A stretch of 64,000 nt of DNA from positions 868,001 through 932,000 of the forward strand of contig JAVJST010000005.1 of NCBI GenBank assembly GCA_040219295.1, given 5' to 3'. The notes under the pieces are model-generated. The model made no database searches. It saw only the letters and a program-made list of their open reading frames with translations, and was not told where the DNA came from. Position numbers and translations under genes: made by a program. Shown in pieces: positions 26,111 through 37,039 of this stretch (position 1 is the stretch's first letter; each line of letters opens with the position of its first letter). The DNA comes from JAVJST01 sp040219295 (lineage in GTDB: Bacteria; Pseudomonadota; Alphaproteobacteria; Rhodospirillales; Casp-alpha2).

Positions 26111-26923
26111 ATGGTGAGCAACGTCATCGAAGTCGAAGATCTCGTTACCCACTACGGCGACCGCATGATCCTCAAGGGCATCAGCATGGAAGTCCGGGAG
26201 GGAGAAATCATGGTGATCATGGGCGGATCGGGCTCGGGCAAGTCGACGCTGCTGCGTCACCTCATGGCGCTCGAGCAGAAGACGTCCGGCACGATGAGCA
26301 TCCTCGGTCACGATATCGACACGTTGTCGATGACCGAGATGTTCGATCTCCGCAAGAAACTCGGCGTTGCCTTCCAGTCGGGCGCCTTGTTCAGCTCGAT
26401 GACGGTCGGCGAGAACGTCATGCTGCCGCTGTTCGAGCACACCCGGCTTGACCGCGCGACCATGGATATCATGGTCAACATGAAGCTCGAGGTCGTCGAG
26501 CTCGGCGGTTACGGCAGCCTGATGCCGGCCGAACTGTCCGGCGGCATGATCAAGCGCGCGGCGTTCGCCCGAGCCGTCGTCATGGATCCAAAGATCCTGT
26601 TCTGCGACGAACCGTCGGCGGGCCTTGACCCCGCGGTCGCTTCGGCGCTCGACGATCTGATCCTGAGGCTGCGCGATGCCCTCGGCATGAGCATTGTCGT
26701 GGTGACGCACGAACTCGACAGCGCGTTCAAGATCGCCGACCGGATGACGGTCCTGGATCGCGGCGATATCCTGTTCATCGGCACGCCGGACGAAATCAGG
26801 GCGTCGAGCAACGACCGAATACAGAAGATACTCAATCGCCAGGCGGACAGTGAAGAAATCGAGATCGACGAGTATCTGGCCCGACTGACCGGGAGCGACA
26901 TGTACGGAGGCGCGGAACTTTGA
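26111..26923 (+). CDS. mlaF: MlaF-type lipid ABC transporter ATPase
   Basis: A 270-residue ATPase of the lipid transporter: Walker A GGSGSGKSTLLRHL, Q-loop VAFQSGALFSSMTVGENVMLPL (typical of MlaF), signature LSGGMIKRAAFARA, Walker B ILFCDEPSAGLDP and H-loop VVVTHELDSAFKI. The MIKR form of the signature (rather than QQQR) is characteristic of the MlaF group. The C-terminal tail holds an acidic stretch (QADSEEIEIDEYLARL). It starts 7 nt after mlaE, and its stop overlaps the TTG start of the MCE gene. Confidence 0.95.
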   Translation: MVSNVIEVEDLVTHYGDRMILKGISMEVREGEIMVIMGGSGSGKSTLLRHLMALEQKTSGTMSILGHDIDTLSMTEMFDLRKKLGVAFQSGALFSSMTVGENVMLPLFEHTRLDRATMDIMVNMKLEVVELGGYGSLMPAELSGGMIKRAAFARAVVMDPKILFCDEPSAGLDPAVASALDDLILRLRDALGMSIVVVTHELDSAFKIADRMTVLDRGDILFIGTPDEIRASSNDRIQKILNRQADSEEIEIDEYLARLTGSDMYGGAEL

Positions 26924-27918
26924 GAAGCAACAAGGTCAACTACCTGGTCGTCGGCAGCTTCGTGATCCTGACCATGATCGGTCTGGTCGTCACGGTCGCC
27001 TGGCTGAGTGGCCGTACCGGACCGACCGATTCGTACCATGCCGTCTACAACAACGTGACCGGCGTCAAGTTCGGCACGCAGGTTCTCTACGAAGGCTATC
27101 CGATCGGACAGGTGACGGAGGTGACGCCAGTGTTCGAGGATAGCCGAATGCGGTTCCGGGTCGATTTCGACGTTCAACAGGGCTGGCAGTTGCCGCGCGA
27201 CTCGGTTGCGCAGATCGGCGCATCGAGCCTGCTTGCTGCCGTCAGTCTCAACATCAAGGCGGGCAAGAGCGCGATGCCGCTACCGGTGGGCGAGAGAATA
27301 CTGGCCAAGGAGAGTGCAAACCTGATGGATGTGCTCGCCGGTGTCGCTACCGAGATCGCGGTGATCGCCGAGGAAGACCTCAAACCCCTGATCGGCGAAC
27401 TGACTCGGGGCGGATCGATTATCGGCGACATTCTCGAACGGGACGGCGCGGAAATTATCGCCAAGGTCAAGGTGCTGATCGACGATCTGTCGGGCCGCGC
27501 GCCGACGATCGTCGATCAGGTGGCATCGTTCGCCAGTGATCTCGAACGTCTCGGCGTCAATCTGAACCGCTCGGCCGACGAAATGAACGCCATTCTCACC
27601 CCGGAGACCCGTGAAACCGTGCTCGGCGTTGTCGATCATCTCGATCGGGCTGCGGCACAGATCGACAACCTGATGATGGAATCCAACGTCATGATTGGTT
27701 CGGCGAGCGATATTCTGGAAGGCAACAAGGAAGACGTTGAACGCATGACCGACGATCTTCGCCATTCCGCGGAGACGTTGGCGCGCCACATCGACTCGAT
27801 CAACCATCATCTCGACGGCGCCTCGCGCAACATGTACGAGTTCAGCCGTCAGATCCGCCAGAATCCGGGCCTTCTGCTCGGCGGCACACCGGCGGCCGAC
27901 AACGCGGATAGCCAGTAG
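26920..27918 (+). CDS. mlaD: MlaD-type MCE lipid-binding protein
   Basis: A 332-residue periplasmic MCE protein held by one N-terminal helix (VNYLVVGSFVILTMIGLVVTVAWL). The MCE domain (about residues 38-118) has YNNVTGVKFGTQVLYEGYPIGQV, in two parts, and RFRVDFDVQQGWQLPRDS. The rest is a long helical region with heptad-like spacing that could form the needle or bundle seen in larger MCE proteins. The start is TTG, overlapping the mlaF stop codon as TTGA. It would form the hexameric ring that passes lipids from the permease. Confidence 0.92.
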   Translation: MRSNKVNYLVVGSFVILTMIGLVVTVAWLSGRTGPTDSYHAVYNNVTGVKFGTQVLYEGYPIGQVTEVTPVFEDSRMRFRVDFDVQQGWQLPRDSVAQIGASSLLAAVSLNIKAGKSAMPLPVGERILAKESANLMDVLAGVATEIAVIAEEDLKPLIGELTRGGSIIGDILERDGAEIIAKVKVLIDDLSGRAPTIVDQVASFASDLERLGVNLNRSADEMNAILTPETRETVLGVVDHLDRAAAQIDNLMMESNVMIGSASDILEGNKEDVERMTDDLRHSAETLARHIDSINHHLDGASRNMYEFSRQIRQNPGLLLGGTPAADNADSQ

Positions 27919-27930
27919 GAGGGCGGGGTT

Positions 27931-30289
<2,359 letters not shown>

Positions 30290-30298
30290 ACGCCGGCG

Positions 30299-31066
30299 TC
30301 AGACCGCCTGCCGTGCCGGTTGGGCGGTCGAGACCTCAATCAGGTGAACGTAGCGCCGAACGGTCTCGGCCATACCCCATTTCAGGGCGTCGGCCGTGAT
30401 CGCGTGACCGATCGAAACCTCGGCGACCCAGGGAATGGCAGACAGAAAGCCGCCCAGATTCTCGAGATTGAGATCGTGGCCGGCGTTGACGCCGAGTCCC
30501 GCGTCACTCGCGGCCCGGGCTGTGGCGACGAAGCGCCCGATGGCCTCGGCGGCACGGCCTTCCATGAACGCGTGATGATAGGGACCGGTGTAGAGTTCGA
30601 TCCGATCGGCGCCGACGGACGCCGCGGCGGCGGGCAGGGACGGATCGTCGTCAAGGAACAGCGACACCCTTGCTCCGGTCTGTTTGATCCGCGGTATGCA
30701 GTGCAGGAGTTGGTCGTGAGCGGCAGGTACGTTCCAGCCGTGGTCCGAGGTGTTCTGTTCGGGCGCGTCCGGGACCAGCGTCACCTGATCGGGCCGTGTT
30801 TCTTCCACCAGCCCGATGAAATCGTCGCTCGGATAACCTTCGATATTGAACTCGATCGAGCCGGCGTACTCGGCCTTGAGCATCGCGGCAAGTTCGCGCA
30901 CGTCGGCGCGCCGGATGTGGCGTTCGTCGGGGCGCGGATGCACCGTGATGCCGTCGGCGCCCACACTGATGGCGATCCTCGCCATCTCGGGTACGTTCGG
31001 GTAGGTCAGGTCACGCTGATTGCGCAACAGGGCGACCTTGTTCAGGTTGACACTCAGGACGGTCAT
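30299..31066 (-). CDS. pdxJ: Pyridoxine 5'-phosphate synthase
   Basis: TIM-barrel enzyme joining 1-deoxyxylulose 5-phosphate with 3-amino-2-oxopropyl phosphate in vitamin B6 synthesis. The 255 residues show the PdxJ pattern: N-terminal LSVNLNKVALLRNQR, DGITVHPRPDERHIRRADV, FNIEGYP, TLVPDAPEQNTSDHGW and GLGVNAGHDLNLENL, with the substrate histidine in the last motif. The opening LNKVALLRN is a slight variant of the more common LGVNIDHVATLRN. The nearby PLP enzyme ThrC is not in the same transcript. Confidence 0.95.
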   Translation of the reverse strand: MTVLSVNLNKVALLRNQRDLTYPNVPEMARIAISVGADGITVHPRPDERHIRRADVRELAAMLKAEYAGSIEFNIEGYPSDDFIGLVEETRPDQVTLVPDAPEQNTSDHGWNVPAAHDQLLHCIPRIKQTGARVSLFLDDDPSLPAAAASVGADRIELYTGPYHHAFMEGRAAEAIGRFVATARAASDAGLGVNAGHDLNLENLGGFLSAIPWVAEVSIGHAITADALKWGMAETVRRYVHLIEVSTAQPARQAV

Positions 31067-31137
31067 GCCGGTATCCCAGAATTCTCGATGGTTCTGAGAT
31101 ACCGCTCAAACCGGCCTTGTGCAATGGCCGGTAAATG

Positions 31138-31172
31138 AAAAAACTATGGGTCCGGTATTGTCGGCCGGCCCC
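31138..31172 (-). terminator. Putative terminator after gapR
   Basis: Read leftward, GGGGCCGG (31172-31165) pairs with CCGGACCC (31155-31148) with one mismatch, followed by ATAGTTTTTTC. It begins 4 nt after the gapR stop codon. The stem is interrupted, hence the moderate score. Confidence 0.5.
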
Positions 31173-31175
31173 AGT

Positions 31176-31421
31176 TCAACCCATGTCGAGGGCGCGCAGG
31201 TAGACGGCCAGCAGCTCTTCCTGTTCGCGGCGGTCGGCCTGGTCCATTTTCCGGAGCCGCACAATCTGGCGCATGACCTTGTTGTCGAAGCCTGCCGCCT
31301 TGGCTTCCGCGTAGACCTCCTTGAGGTCTTCGGACAGCGCTTTCTTCTCCTCTTCGAGGTGCTCAATCCGTTCGATAAAGCTCTTGAGGCGGTCTGAGGC
31401 GATGCCGGCGGTGTCGGGCAT
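31176..31421 (-). CDS. gapR: GapR family (DUF2312/UPF0335) nucleoid-associated protein
   Basis: An 81-residue protein nearly identical in layout to Caulobacter GapR, which clamps overtwisted DNA and stimulates topoisomerases at sites of transcription and replication. It shows the coiled-coil helix RLKSFIERIEHLEEEKKALS and the helical tail AAGFDNKVMRQIVRLRKMD, each within the family pattern. This family is largely confined to alphaproteobacteria and is a good taxonomic marker. The start has GGGAG 9 nt upstream. Confidence 0.93.
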   Translation of the reverse strand: MPDTAGIASDRLKSFIERIEHLEEEKKALSEDLKEVYAEAKAAGFDNKVMRQIVRLRKMDQADRREQEELLAVYLRALDMG

Positions 31422-31504
31422 ATGACGGGCTCCCTAGGGTTGCTGTGCGTGGCGGACATTACCGTCGGGGCTGCCGCCGGGCAAGCCCGTGACGAGGTCC
31501 GGTC

Positions 31505-32638
31505 TCAGGCTTTTAACGTCAGTTCGAGCAGGCGGTCGACGACGGCATTCAAGGCGTCGTCGTGGCTCGCGCCGCCCTCGACCGCGAGGTCGTAGACCTG
31601 GCGTTGAATATGCGCGCTGGTGCCGCGTTCGAGGATGGTTCGCAGGTGCGCGATCTCGCGCGAGCAACCGAGCGCCTCGGCGTCTTCGCCCGTTAGATCG
31701 ATCAGCTCCTCGACCAGGTCGGGAACCGGCACCAGGGTTCCCTTGCCGAAATCGATCAGAGACTCGTCGATGCCGTAGCGCTGGGCTCGCCAGCGGTTCT
31801 CGGCGACCAGCATGTTGTTGTAAGTGCGCCATCGCTGGTTGTTCTGCTTCAGCCGGGTCAGCATGCGCAGGATGCTGACGAAGAGCGCGGCGACGGCTGC
31901 GGCGTCGTCGACATCAGTGCAGACGTCGCAAATTCGCATCTCAAGGGTAGGGAACCGATCGCTTGGCCGGATATCCCACCAGATCTTGGTGGCGTCCTGA
32001 AGCACCCCCGCCCGGACCAGGACGTCGATGTGGCGCTTGTAGTCGACATAGGTGTCGAACCGGTCGGGCAACCCGGTACGCGGCAATTCGGTGAACACGC
32101 TGAGCCGGTAGCTCATCATGCCGGTATCGCGACCCTGCCAGAACGGTGACGACGTAGTCAGCGCCAGGATGTGCGGCAGAAAGTAGGCCGCCTGGTTGAG
32201 CAGGTCGATACGCAGCTCGTCGTCGTCGCCGAGTCCGACATGCACGTGCATGCCGGAGATTACCAGCCGGCGGACGACGTCCTGTAGATCCTTGGCGATC
32301 TCCTGATAGCGCTCGCCTTCCGACGTCTCGGTGTCGGCCCATCGGGAGAACGGGTGGGTCGCCGCGGCAAGCGGCTGGATGCCGTGGGCGCGGCCGGCGT
32401 CGGCGATGGCCTTGCGCATGCGGACCAGATGGTCGCGGCCCTCCGCGATGGATGCGCAGACGGGCGTGCCAATCTCGATCTGCGAGGCCTTGAACTCATG
32501 TGAAACGTTATCGCCCAGCGCGTCGCTGCAGGCGTCGAACAGTTCGCGCGGCGGACTGACAGCGATGCCCCGGGATTCCAGGTCGACGAGGTGGTACTCC
32601 TCCTCGATGCCGATCGTGAACGGCGGCGATATCGGCAT
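31505..32638 (-). CDS. Carboxylate-amine ligase, YbdK/GCS2 family
   Basis: A 377-residue member of the glutamate-cysteine ligase type 2 superfamily; the E. coli member YbdK has only weak glutamate-cysteine ligase activity. Motifs are FTIGIEEEYHLVD, SHEFKASQIEIGTPVC, HPFSRWADTETS, GMHVHVGLGDDD, TLEMRICDVCTDVDDA and RAQRYGIDESLIDFG, covering the ATP/metal and substrate sites. The start at 32638 is chosen because GGGGGAGGA lies 5 nt upstream. It forms a leftward pair with the N-formylglutamate amidohydrolase gene (34-nt gap), so both may act on glutamyl compounds. Confidence 0.9.
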   Translation of the reverse strand: MPISPPFTIGIEEEYHLVDLESRGIAVSPPRELFDACSDALGDNVSHEFKASQIEIGTPVCASIAEGRDHLVRMRKAIADAGRAHGIQPLAAATHPFSRWADTETSEGERYQEIAKDLQDVVRRLVISGMHVHVGLGDDDELRIDLLNQAAYFLPHILALTTSSPFWQGRDTGMMSYRLSVFTELPRTGLPDRFDTYVDYKRHIDVLVRAGVLQDATKIWWDIRPSDRFPTLEMRICDVCTDVDDAAAVAALFVSILRMLTRLKQNNQRWRTYNNMLVAENRWRAQRYGIDESLIDFGKGTLVPVPDLVEELIDLTGEDAEALGCSREIAHLRTILERGTSAHIQRQVYDLAVEGGASHDDALNAVVDRLLELTLKA

Positions 32639-32672
32639 GGCGTCCTCCCCCAAAAGGACCGGCCGAGGCCCG

Positions 32673-33497
32673 TCAGAAGCGTTGAACCCTGTGCACGTCT
32701 TCGCGGTCGAGGATCTCGCGTAACGCGCCGCCCAGCATATCGACCCAGCGGCGCTGTCCGTCCTCGTCGCCGACCTGATCCTGGTTTACCTCGATGACCA
32801 TGTGAGCGATGCCAGGCGCGGCGCCGTGGACATCAATGGTAAACGCGGCCTCGAGCCCGGAGTACGGCTGATTGTCGCCGATGTTGAGCCCCTGGGTGCG
32901 AAGGTACTCCATCATCGGTTTCGCCATACGCGGGTCGCGATTGTAGAGCACGCCCGCATCCCAGGGCCGGATAGTGCCGCCGTATCGCGGCGTGAAGCTG
33001 TGGACCGAGAACAGGATGGGTGGGCGTCCGGCATGACGCCACCGGCTGCCGATCAGGCTCGAAATCGTCTGGTGATACGGCCAGAACAGGGCGTTCTCGC
33101 GAAGCGCCGCCTGCGCCGTGGTGCACCGTTCGTTGGCCGGCACCGGCTGATCGTCACTGACGGCGATGATGGACTCCGGGTGACCGAGCGGTCGGTTGCA
33201 GTCGATCACCAGTCTCGAATAGTTGTGCATCACGGCGACGGCGTCGAGGTCTGCCGACAGCATCTCCGTCATGCGCCGGGCGCCGATGTCGTGGCTGATG
33301 TGCCGCGCCCAAGCGCTGTCTGGCAGGCCCAGGTCGCCCAACGCTTTTGGTACCGACAGGCCGGCGTGGTCGCAGATCAGGACCAGCGGCGAGCTGCCGT
33401 GCGGGTTGATGAGGTCGAAAGGGGGCGGGTCGCCGGGCCCGAGAAGTCCCGCTTCGCCGGGGCCCGCGTGAACTATGGGTGTCGGTTCTGCATTCAT
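32673..33497 (-). CDS. N-formylglutamate amidohydrolase family protein
   Basis: A 274-residue HutG/FGase-family metallohydrolase that releases glutamate and formate from N-formylglutamate or acts on similar N-acyl amino acids. Features are LICDHAGLSVPKALGDLGL, seen at about residues 40-58, then HISHDIGARRMTEML, VIDCNRPLGHPESII and LFSVHSFTPRYGG. Conserved H, D and E residues provide the zinc site. No hut genes are nearby. The ATG has no Shine-Dalgarno but a TATAGT hexamer exactly 6 nt upstream, suggesting a leaderless message. Confidence 0.9.
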   Translation of the reverse strand: MNAEPTPIVHAGPGEAGLLGPGDPPPFDLINPHGSSPLVLICDHAGLSVPKALGDLGLPDSAWARHISHDIGARRMTEMLSADLDAVAVMHNYSRLVIDCNRPLGHPESIIAVSDDQPVPANERCTTAQAALRENALFWPYHQTISSLIGSRWRHAGRPPILFSVHSFTPRYGGTIRPWDAGVLYNRDPRMAKPMMEYLRTQGLNIGDNQPYSGLEAAFTIDVHGAAPGIAHMVIEVNQDQVGDEDGQRRWVDMLGGALREILDREDVHRVQRF

Positions 33498-33503
33498 GGG
33501 GTC

Positions 33504-33509
33504 ACTATA
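33504..33509 (-). promoter_or_regulatory. Putative -10 of a leaderless promoter (N-formylglutamate amidohydrolase)
   Basis: Leftward TATAGT at 33509-33504, preceded by GGG and followed by 6 nt (GACCCC) before the ATG at 33497. The GGG(C/T)ATAGTG context matches the fumC and GAF-phosphatase promoters. The -35 is poor. Confidence 0.45.
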
Positions 33510-33551
33510 CCCGGCCAGCCCGGGAAATCGAGACGTTGTATGCGATCGCGG

Positions 33552-34559
33552 TCAGGGAATCCGAGCCTCGATATCGACCTGCTGGATCTTGCCGTCCGCC
33601 GCACGGGTCAACTCGATCTCGGCGCGGTAGATGCCCGCGGGCCAGGCGCCCCGCGCCCGTCGTTTGCCCGTGTAGACAAAACGCCGCGACTGATCCTTGT
33701 CGACCACGATATCCTGTTCATGGAACGACGATCCGTCGGGCATGTACATGCGGATGCGAAGCCGATCGCCCTCATCCGGGCGGAACATGTCGAACCAGAC
33801 CAGGAGCGCCGGCGAGTCGGGATGGAATGACGGATCGTCGAGGCGTCCGGCGCGGGCCTCGGCGGCGTCGGGTACGTCGCCCGCGATCCCCCACAGATAG
33901 ATTGCCGCGCCGCCGTCGACGAGGGATGCCGCGACGTCCGGTTGCCACATTGGCATACCCGTCGCGGTGCAAGGATGGAGGCCCATCTCAAGACCGGTGT
34001 CCGGGTCAAAGAAGGTTCCGCCCCGGCTGACCTGCAGGTGCAGGTGCGGAAACTGCGCCAATCCCGACATGCCGACTTGACCGAGAACCTCGCCGGTCGC
34101 GACCCGGTCGCCCTTACCGCGACGGACCGAGCCACGCCGCAGATGGCAGTACTGCACGCGCCAGCCGTCCTCGCTCTCGGTCAGCAGGCCGTTGCCGCAT
34201 TCGCGCCCGGCGACCGATGCGCGGCCGGCGACGCTGACGTCGACGTCGGCCATGCCGTCGCGGATGCCAAGCACGACACCCGGAACGGCGGCAAGAACAT
34301 CGACGCCACGTTGCATGGCGTTCCCGCCGGCGACGGCAATATCGATGCCCTTGTGGGTGTCATACGTGTGATCGCCGCAGTTGTGGTCGACGGCTCCGGG
34401 GCCCGGATCGATGTCGACGCGGTTGACGACCCAGCAGGTTTCGCCGACCACGCAGTCGACAGGCATTCCCAGGAGTGGCGATTCGGCGCGGGCTGACCAT
34501 GCCCAGAAAACGCCCGCCTGCAACGCAACGAACAGGATGGATACGAAAGGGTATTTCAT
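33552..34559 (-). CDS. M23-family (LytM) metallopeptidase, secreted
   Basis: A 335-residue exported protein: signal peptide (MKYPFVSILFVALQAGVFWAWSARA, cut near residue 25), then a LytM domain (about 40-200) with zinc ligands in HKGIDIAV (HxxxD) and the HLHLQVS motif (HxH). The C-terminal 130 residues form a beta-rich region (MFRPDEGDRLRIRMYMPDGS) that may bind substrate. The domain starts with CVVGETCWVVNRVDIDPGPG, a form seen in alphaproteobacterial M23 proteins of unknown substrate. The complete HxxxD and HxH pairs argue for an active cell-wall or peptide endopeptidase. It is divergent from the MaoC gene. Confidence 0.88.
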   Translation of the reverse strand: MKYPFVSILFVALQAGVFWAWSARAESPLLGMPVDCVVGETCWVVNRVDIDPGPGAVDHNCGDHTYDTHKGIDIAVAGGNAMQRGVDVLAAVPGVVLGIRDGMADVDVSVAGRASVAGRECGNGLLTESEDGWRVQYCHLRRGSVRRGKGDRVATGEVLGQVGMSGLAQFPHLHLQVSRGGTFFDPDTGLEMGLHPCTATGMPMWQPDVAASLVDGGAAIYLWGIAGDVPDAAEARAGRLDDPSFHPDSPALLVWFDMFRPDEGDRLRIRMYMPDGSSFHEQDIVVDKDQSRRFVYTGKRRARGAWPAGIYRAEIELTRAADGKIQQVDIEARIP

Positions 34560-34649
34560 CGCACTCTCATAGCAGGTCCCGAAATCGGCGGAAACCGGCG
34601 GTTTGCGGATGTTGCACTTGCAGCATCGAGAAAACGCCGTGAAACTGGC

Positions 34650-34678
34650 TTGTTCGCCAAATCCAGACCGCGTATTGT
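34650..34678 (+). promoter_or_regulatory. Putative sigma-70 promoter of the MaoC gene
   Basis: TTGTTC (34650-34655), 17-nt spacer, TATTGT (34673-34678). A perfect TATAAT also lies at 34690-34695 but lacks a matching -35. The start codon at 34737 follows AGGAG. Confidence 0.5.
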
Positions 34679-34736
34679 GTGCGCTGCAATATAATTTTGG
34701 TGCGGCTGCGAAGATGGCCGCCACAGGAGATAGATC

Positions 34737-35180
34737 ATGGACGCACGGGTCGACGGCATTCAGGGGGCCTTCTTCGAGGACATCAAGGAAGGTCAGAAAG
34801 CCGAGTTCACGAAGATTGTCACCGAGCAGGATGTCGAGGATTTCGCCAGAATCTCGGGCGACACGAACCCGGTTCACCTGAACGAGGAATACGCCCAGTC
34901 CACCATGTTCAAGGGCCGTATCGCCCACGGCGTGTTGACGGCGGGCCTGATTTCGACCGTTTTTGGCACAATCCTGCCGGGACCCGGCGCGATCTTCGTC
35001 GCCAAGAGCATGAAGTTCAAGGCGCCGGTCCGACTCGGCGACGAGGTCACGGCGGTCGTGACGGTGACGAAGAAGCATGCCGAGCGAAAGTTCGTCGAGT
35101 TCGAGACTGCCTGTCTCGTCGACGGCAAGCCGGTTCTCGTCGGCGACGCAACGTTGATGGTGCCGTCGCGCGACGCCTGA
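34737..35180 (+). CDS. MaoC-family (R)-specific enoyl-CoA hydratase (PhaJ-like)
   Basis: A 147-residue hot-dog-fold hydratase. The hydratase-2 motif is ARISGDTNPVHLNEEYA with the catalytic D-x(4)-H pair, followed by GRIAHGVLTAGLIS. Enzymes of this size and pattern hydrate enoyl-CoA to (R)-3-hydroxyacyl-CoA, feeding polyhydroxyalkanoate synthesis, or act in fatty-acid degradation. No PHA genes are nearby, so its pathway is not fixed by context. AGGAG lies 8 nt upstream of the ATG. Confidence 0.9.
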   Translation: MDARVDGIQGAFFEDIKEGQKAEFTKIVTEQDVEDFARISGDTNPVHLNEEYAQSTMFKGRIAHGVLTAGLISTVFGTILPGPGAIFVAKSMKFKAPVRLGDEVTAVVTVTKKHAERKFVEFETACLVDGKPVLVGDATLMVPSRDA

Positions 35181-35265
35181 GGGCGATCGTTCGACAATTT
35201 ACTTGATCCTAACCGGGCGCTGACATACGTGACGGGAATGGCATCTTCTCCGCCGTGAGGTTCCC

Positions 35266-35475
35266 GTGAACGAAATCGTCTCTCCATGCATCTCCGTCTG
35301 CAAGCTCGATCCAGAATCGGGTTTCTGCGAGGGTTGCTGGCGGACACGTGACGAGATCGCGGGCTGGCGGCGCATGGACAGTGCCGGGCGGCTGGAAGTC
35401 CTTGAACGCCTGCACGAACGCCGGGCTGAAGCGGGGCTTGTGACGCGGCGCCGACGCCGCCGGAGGAGCGCATGA
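35266..35475 (+). CDS. DUF1289 small cysteine protein
   Basis: A 69-residue DUF1289 protein. The family pattern is SPCISVCKLDPESGFCEGCWRT, carried here at residues 6-27, with cysteines C8, C12, C21 and C24 that probably bind a metal or Fe-S cluster, then 'R---EI--W'. The C-terminus is an arginine-rich tail (VTRRRRRRRSA). The function of the family is unknown. It starts with GTG and overlaps the start of the methyltransferase gene by ATGA, so the two are coupled. Confidence 0.85.
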   Translation: MNEIVSPCISVCKLDPESGFCEGCWRTRDEIAGWRRMDSAGRLEVLERLHERRAEAGLVTRRRRRRRSA

Positions 35476-36515
35476 GTACACGGCTGCACGACTTGCTTGC
35501 CGAACGCGATTACCTGATCGCCGACGGCGCGACGGGTACCAACCTGTTCGCCATGGGTCTGCAGAGCGGCGACGCTCCGGAACTGTGGAACGTCGACTAC
35601 CCCGACCGGGTTCGGGCGCTCTATCAGGGCTGGGTCGACGCCGGGTCCGACATCTTCCTGACCAACACGTTCGGCGCCAACAGATACCGGCTCAAATTGC
35701 ATGCGGCCGAGGATCGGGTTCGCGAGCTCAACATGGCCGCTGTCCGCATCGGCCGCGAGGTCGCCGACGCGACCGACCGTCCCGTGGTGGTCGCCGGATC
35801 GATGGGACCGACGGGCGAGATTTTCGAACCGGTCGGGTCGCTCAGCCTCAAGGATGGCGAGGAAGCTTTCGCCGAGCAGGCCGCGGCCCAAGCCGAAGCT
35901 GGCGTCGACGTGCACTGGATCGAGACTATTTCCGGTCGCGAGGAACTTGAGGCCGCGATCAGCGGCGCGTCGCGAACCGGCCTGCCCGTCGTCGCGACGA
36001 TGACGTTCGATACGGCAGGGCGCACCATGATGGGACTTACGCCGGAGCAAGCCGCCGGGCTCGGCGCCAGCCTCAGCGAGGACCTCAAGGGCGGCGGCCA
36101 TATTGGCCTGATGGCATTCGGCGCCAACTGCGGCGTGGGGCCGGGAACTCTGATCGACTCCGTCCAGGGCATCGGCCGAGCACTCCACAACGGCCCGATC
36201 GTCGTCGCCAAGGGCAACTGCGGCATCCCGCGCTATGAGGATGGCGAAATCGTCTATTCCGGCACGCCCGAGATCATGGCCGACTATGCCCGGTTGGCCC
36301 GCGATGCGGGTGCGCGGATCATTGGCGGCTGCTGCGGCACCACGCCGGTGCACATCGAGGCGATGATCGAGGCCTTGAAGAACCACACCCCGGGCGGCAG
36401 CCCGAGCCGCGAGGCCATCGAGGCCGCCCTCGGTCCGATCGACATGCCGAAACCGACAGCCGACGGCGGTGCCGGCGAAGCCCGCGCGGCGCGGCGCAAG
36501 CGCCGCCGCGGCTAG
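35472..36515 (+). CDS. bmt: Betaine-homocysteine S-methyltransferase-type enzyme
   Basis: A 347-residue homocysteine S-methyltransferase-domain protein. Zinc cysteines are in FGANCGVGPG and IIGGCCGTTPVHI; the barrel start is IADGATGTNLFAMGLQSGDAPE, seen at residues 16-37. The length and the GLQSGDAPE/WN-D-P form match bacterial betaine-homocysteine methyltransferases (Bmt), which make methionine and dimethylglycine from glycine betaine. This fits the betaine-producing TmpAB pair 5 kb upstream. Alternative: an S-methylmethionine-dependent enzyme, usually shorter. The C-terminus is arginine-rich. Confidence 0.82.
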   Translation: MSTRLHDLLAERDYLIADGATGTNLFAMGLQSGDAPELWNVDYPDRVRALYQGWVDAGSDIFLTNTFGANRYRLKLHAAEDRVRELNMAAVRIGREVADATDRPVVVAGSMGPTGEIFEPVGSLSLKDGEEAFAEQAAAQAEAGVDVHWIETISGREELEAAISGASRTGLPVVATMTFDTAGRTMMGLTPEQAAGLGASLSEDLKGGGHIGLMAFGANCGVGPGTLIDSVQGIGRALHNGPIVVAKGNCGIPRYEDGEIVYSGTPEIMADYARLARDAGARIIGGCCGTTPVHIEAMIEALKNHTPGGSPSREAIEAALGPIDMPKPTADGGAGEARAARRKRRRG

Positions 36516-36522
36516 GCGCTTG

Positions 36523-36960
36523 TTACCACTCTCCGGTGTTCTCCATCGACGTCCAGGGTTCTTCCAGCGGCAGGGCATCGCCCTTCTGTAGGAGTTCGAT
36601 CGAGATGTTGTCAGGCGAACGCACGAACGCCATTCGGCCGTCGCGCGGTGGGCGGTTGATGGTCACGCCCGAGTCCATCAGCGACTGGCAGGTCTCGTAG
36701 ATGTTGTCGACCTCGAAGGCGAGGTGGCCGAAGTTGCGCCCGCCGGTGTACTCCTCAGGGTCCCAGTTATAGGTCAGCTCAATCACCGGGGATCGCGTTC
36801 CCTCGCCATGATCGTCCTCGTCGGCGGCCAGGAATACCAGCGTGAAACGCCCCCCTTCGTTGTCCCAGCGACGGGTCTGCTTCATGCCCATCTTGTTGCA
36901 GTAGAAATCGAGGCTTTCATCGAGGTCGGTCACGCGGACCATGGTATGAAGGTACTTCAT
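36523..36960 (-). CDS. gloA: Lactoylglutathione lyase (glyoxalase I)-type VOC protein
   Basis: A 145-residue VOC-fold enzyme. Metal ligands match glyoxalase I: H5 (YLHTMVRV), E in VIELTYNW, H in NFGHLAFEV and E in ISIELLQKG. It would detoxify methylglyoxal as the glutathione adduct, giving S-lactoylglutathione. The start at 36960 (GGAG 6 nt upstream) fits the family; an extended frame to 37050 would add 30 residues that overlap the neighbouring gene. The C-terminal [14 protein letters not shown] is typical of alphaproteobacterial GloA. Confidence 0.9.
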   Translation of the reverse strand: MKYLHTMVRVTDLDESLDFYCNKMGMKQTRRWDNEGGRFTLVFLAADEDDHGEGTRSPVIELTYNWDPEEYTGGRNFGHLAFEVDNIYETCQSLMDSGVTINRPPRDGRMAFVRSPDNISIELLQKGDALPLEEPWTSMENTGEW

Positions 36961-37039
36961 GGGAACTCCGTGGGTTTTTCGTTTGTTCGCGATGACACCG
37001 ATGTATGACGTCACTCGGTGCGGATCAAGTTGGGACGCG

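Noticed and set aside
35204..35235. TGATCC upstream of the DUF1289-methyltransferase pair
   Set aside because: The hexamer at 18 nt is CGTGAC; the nearest TA is at 16 nt and is followed by CGTG, so the match is poor.
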